NCBI GenBank assembly: GCA_036504995.1
Contig: DASXUG010000002.1
Coordinates: forward strand, 1-64,000
Direction: 5' to 3'
DNA: 64,000 nt
From: DASXUG01 sp036504995
GTDB taxonomy: Bacteria; Pseudomonadota; Gammaproteobacteria; Burkholderiales; Methylophilaceae
The number at the start of each line of letters is the position of its first letter. Position 1 is the stretch's first letter. The notes beneath the pieces are model-generated. The model saw only the letters and a list, made by a program, of their open reading frames with translations. It was not told where the DNA came from and ran no database searches. Shown piece by piece: positions 63,087 to 64,000 of the stretch. Both the position numbers and the translations under genes were made by a program.

Positions 63087-63773
63087 ATGCACACTAATCA
63101 AACTCCAATGAAAGTTTGTAATCAAGGATTGGGCGCCCTACAAAGTCAGTTTAATCGCTGTCTCTTAAGTATTTCTCAAGTGTTAGCCATGCTGATATTA
63201 CCCACTATAGCACTGGCACAAACGCCATCCGACCCATCAAGTTTCTACAGCAATTTCAACGAAATAGCACTGGTTGATCAAGACAATCACCCATTTCAGA
63301 TAACAAAACTGGCGGGCAAAGTGACCTTATATAATTTTATTTTCACGCACTGCTCAAACGTCTGCCCGATTCAAACCAAACAACTCAGCGAAATACAAAA
63401 ATCTCTCGGCGCAGATACGCGCAAACATGTGCAGTTTGTTTCAGTTTCTTTAGACCCACTCAACGATACTCCAGCGGTACTAAAAGCATTTGCTCAAAAA
63501 CATAGAGTAGATTTTAACGGCTGGTCTTTTGTTACAGGCAAGCCGCAAGACATTCAAAAACTAACAGACAAATTAGGGCTTTACGACAAAAGAAAAGAAG
63601 CTGAACAAAAAGACATAAAACGCCCCGATGGTCACATGACACATCTATGGCTGGTCAATAGTGACGGACAGCTAATGCAGCGCTATATCGGCAACAATAT
63701 AGACACCAAAAGACTGGCGAATGAAATTGGTACGCTGGCTTCTATGAAGCCCGCCGCTTTAGAAAAGCAATAA
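63087..63773 (+). CDS. SCO1/SenC-family copper chaperone
   Basis: A 228-residue exported thioredoxin-fold protein used in copper delivery to cytochrome oxidase CuA or other cuproenzymes. An unusually long N-region precedes the hydrophobic signal (about 28-46, cleavage near ALAQ). The copper site is the CxxxC in FTHCSNVCPIQ, with the distal His in DGHMTHLWLV. The sequence VSVSLDPLNDTPAVLK is family-typical. The next gene starts 76 bp downstream and is also exported, perhaps the copper client. Confidence 0.93.
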   Translation: MHTNQTPMKVCNQGLGALQSQFNRCLLSISQVLAMLILPTIALAQTPSDPSSFYSNFNEIALVDQDNHPFQITKLAGKVTLYNFIFTHCSNVCPIQTKQLSEIQKSLGADTRKHVQFVSVSLDPLNDTPAVLKAFAQKHRVDFNGWSFVTGKPQDIQKLTDKLGLYDKRKEAEQKDIKRPDGHMTHLWLVNSDGQLMQRYIGNNIDTKRLANEIGTLASMKPAALEKQ

Positions 63774-63849
63774 AAATACTTAATTAAAACAAAAATATAC
63801 AACTAAAAATTATTTTCAATTCAACTTATTTTCGATTTTCGGGGTAACA

Positions 63850-64000
63850 ATGGAAGACCAGTTAAATATCGGGGCTCATCGTAGCACCAGTCAAAAATTT
63901 ATCGCAAAAATACTGATTGCATCCATACTTGCCTTGGATATTCCAGCTATGCCAATGGCACAAGCTGCTACTCCAGTGACTGACCCTAATGCATGGGTGA
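63850..64000 (+). CDS. Start of an exported protein (cut by the window edge)
   Basis: Fifty codons are visible from ATG 63850, preceded by GGGG at suitable spacing. The N-region MEDQLNIGAHRSTSQKF is polar and basic, followed by a hydrophobic stretch ILIASILALDIPAMPMAQAA with a likely cleavage after AQA. The rest, ATPVTDPNAWV, is too short to identify. Its position after a SCO gene suggests a copper or respiratory protein, which is only a guess. Confidence 0.65.
   Translation, partial: MEDQLNIGAHRSTSQKFIAKILIASILALDIPAMPMAQAATPVTDPNAWV

Overview
The window looks like chromosome of an AT-rich betaproteobacterium, most likely Methylophilaceae (Methylotenera/Methylophilus type). This is inferred from gene order and protein flavour: lepA-lepB-DUF4845-rnc-era, uvrC-pgsA-tRNA-Gly-tRNA-Cys, dnaE-accA-tilS, and a pilG-pilH-pilI-pilJ-chpA chemosensory block. 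No rRNA, CRISPR array, prophage or insertion sequence was seen.

Layout. 1-5.0 kb: the end of a protein with a basic low-complexity tail, a shared terminator, then the leftward lepA-lepB-DUF4845-rnc-era operon. 5.4-10.3 kb: a secreted TolC channel fused to an OmpA domain, the Kup potassium transporter and an M48 lipoprotein protease. 10.4-17.0 kb: dapD, an MHYT-GGDEF-EAL protein, and an arsC-like gene-dapE-prmB run followed by a LapG-type periplasmic protease. 17.0-24.8 kb: a protealysin-like M4 protease with its emfourin inhibitor, a phospholipase-D lipoprotein, two response regulators, a YqjE/DUF883/DUF1328 envelope group, a divergent CHASE3 histidine kinase and an EF-hand/BON protein. 25.0-29.5 kb: a TetR-controlled cassette of alpha/beta hydrolase, DHA2 efflux pump and an extra FabF. 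29.6-34.0 kb: small membrane and secreted proteins of unknown role, a TPR/glycosyltransferase-like protein and a membrane-anchored TAXI protein without TRAP permease. 34.1-36.9 kb: two tRNAs, pgsA and uvrC. 36.9-47.2 kb: a secreted glycosidase-like protein, ahpF/ahpC, tilS, accA and dnaE. 47.3-56.7 kb: the type IV pilus chemosensory cluster with a divergent FIST sensor gene. 56.9-64.0 kb: tpx, a YbaK deacylase, a MazG-like pyrophosphatase, an ethylene-receptor-type GGDEF/EAL protein, rlmL, a spermidine-synthase-like gene, a SCO copper chaperone and the start of another exported protein.

Functionally the window mixes housekeeping with surface-behaviour control: two complete GGDEF/EAL proteins, a LapG-type adhesin protease, a TolC-type exporter and the Pil-Chp pathway all bear on attachment and twitching. 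The points most worth pursuing are the ethylene-receptor-like c-di-GMP protein (58431-60686), the FIST gene beside a chemoreceptor lacking a periplasmic sensor domain, the TetR/hydrolase/MFS/FabF cassette with its paired palindromes, the M4 protease-emfourin pair, and rnc, whose homology runs upstream of any canonical start codon.
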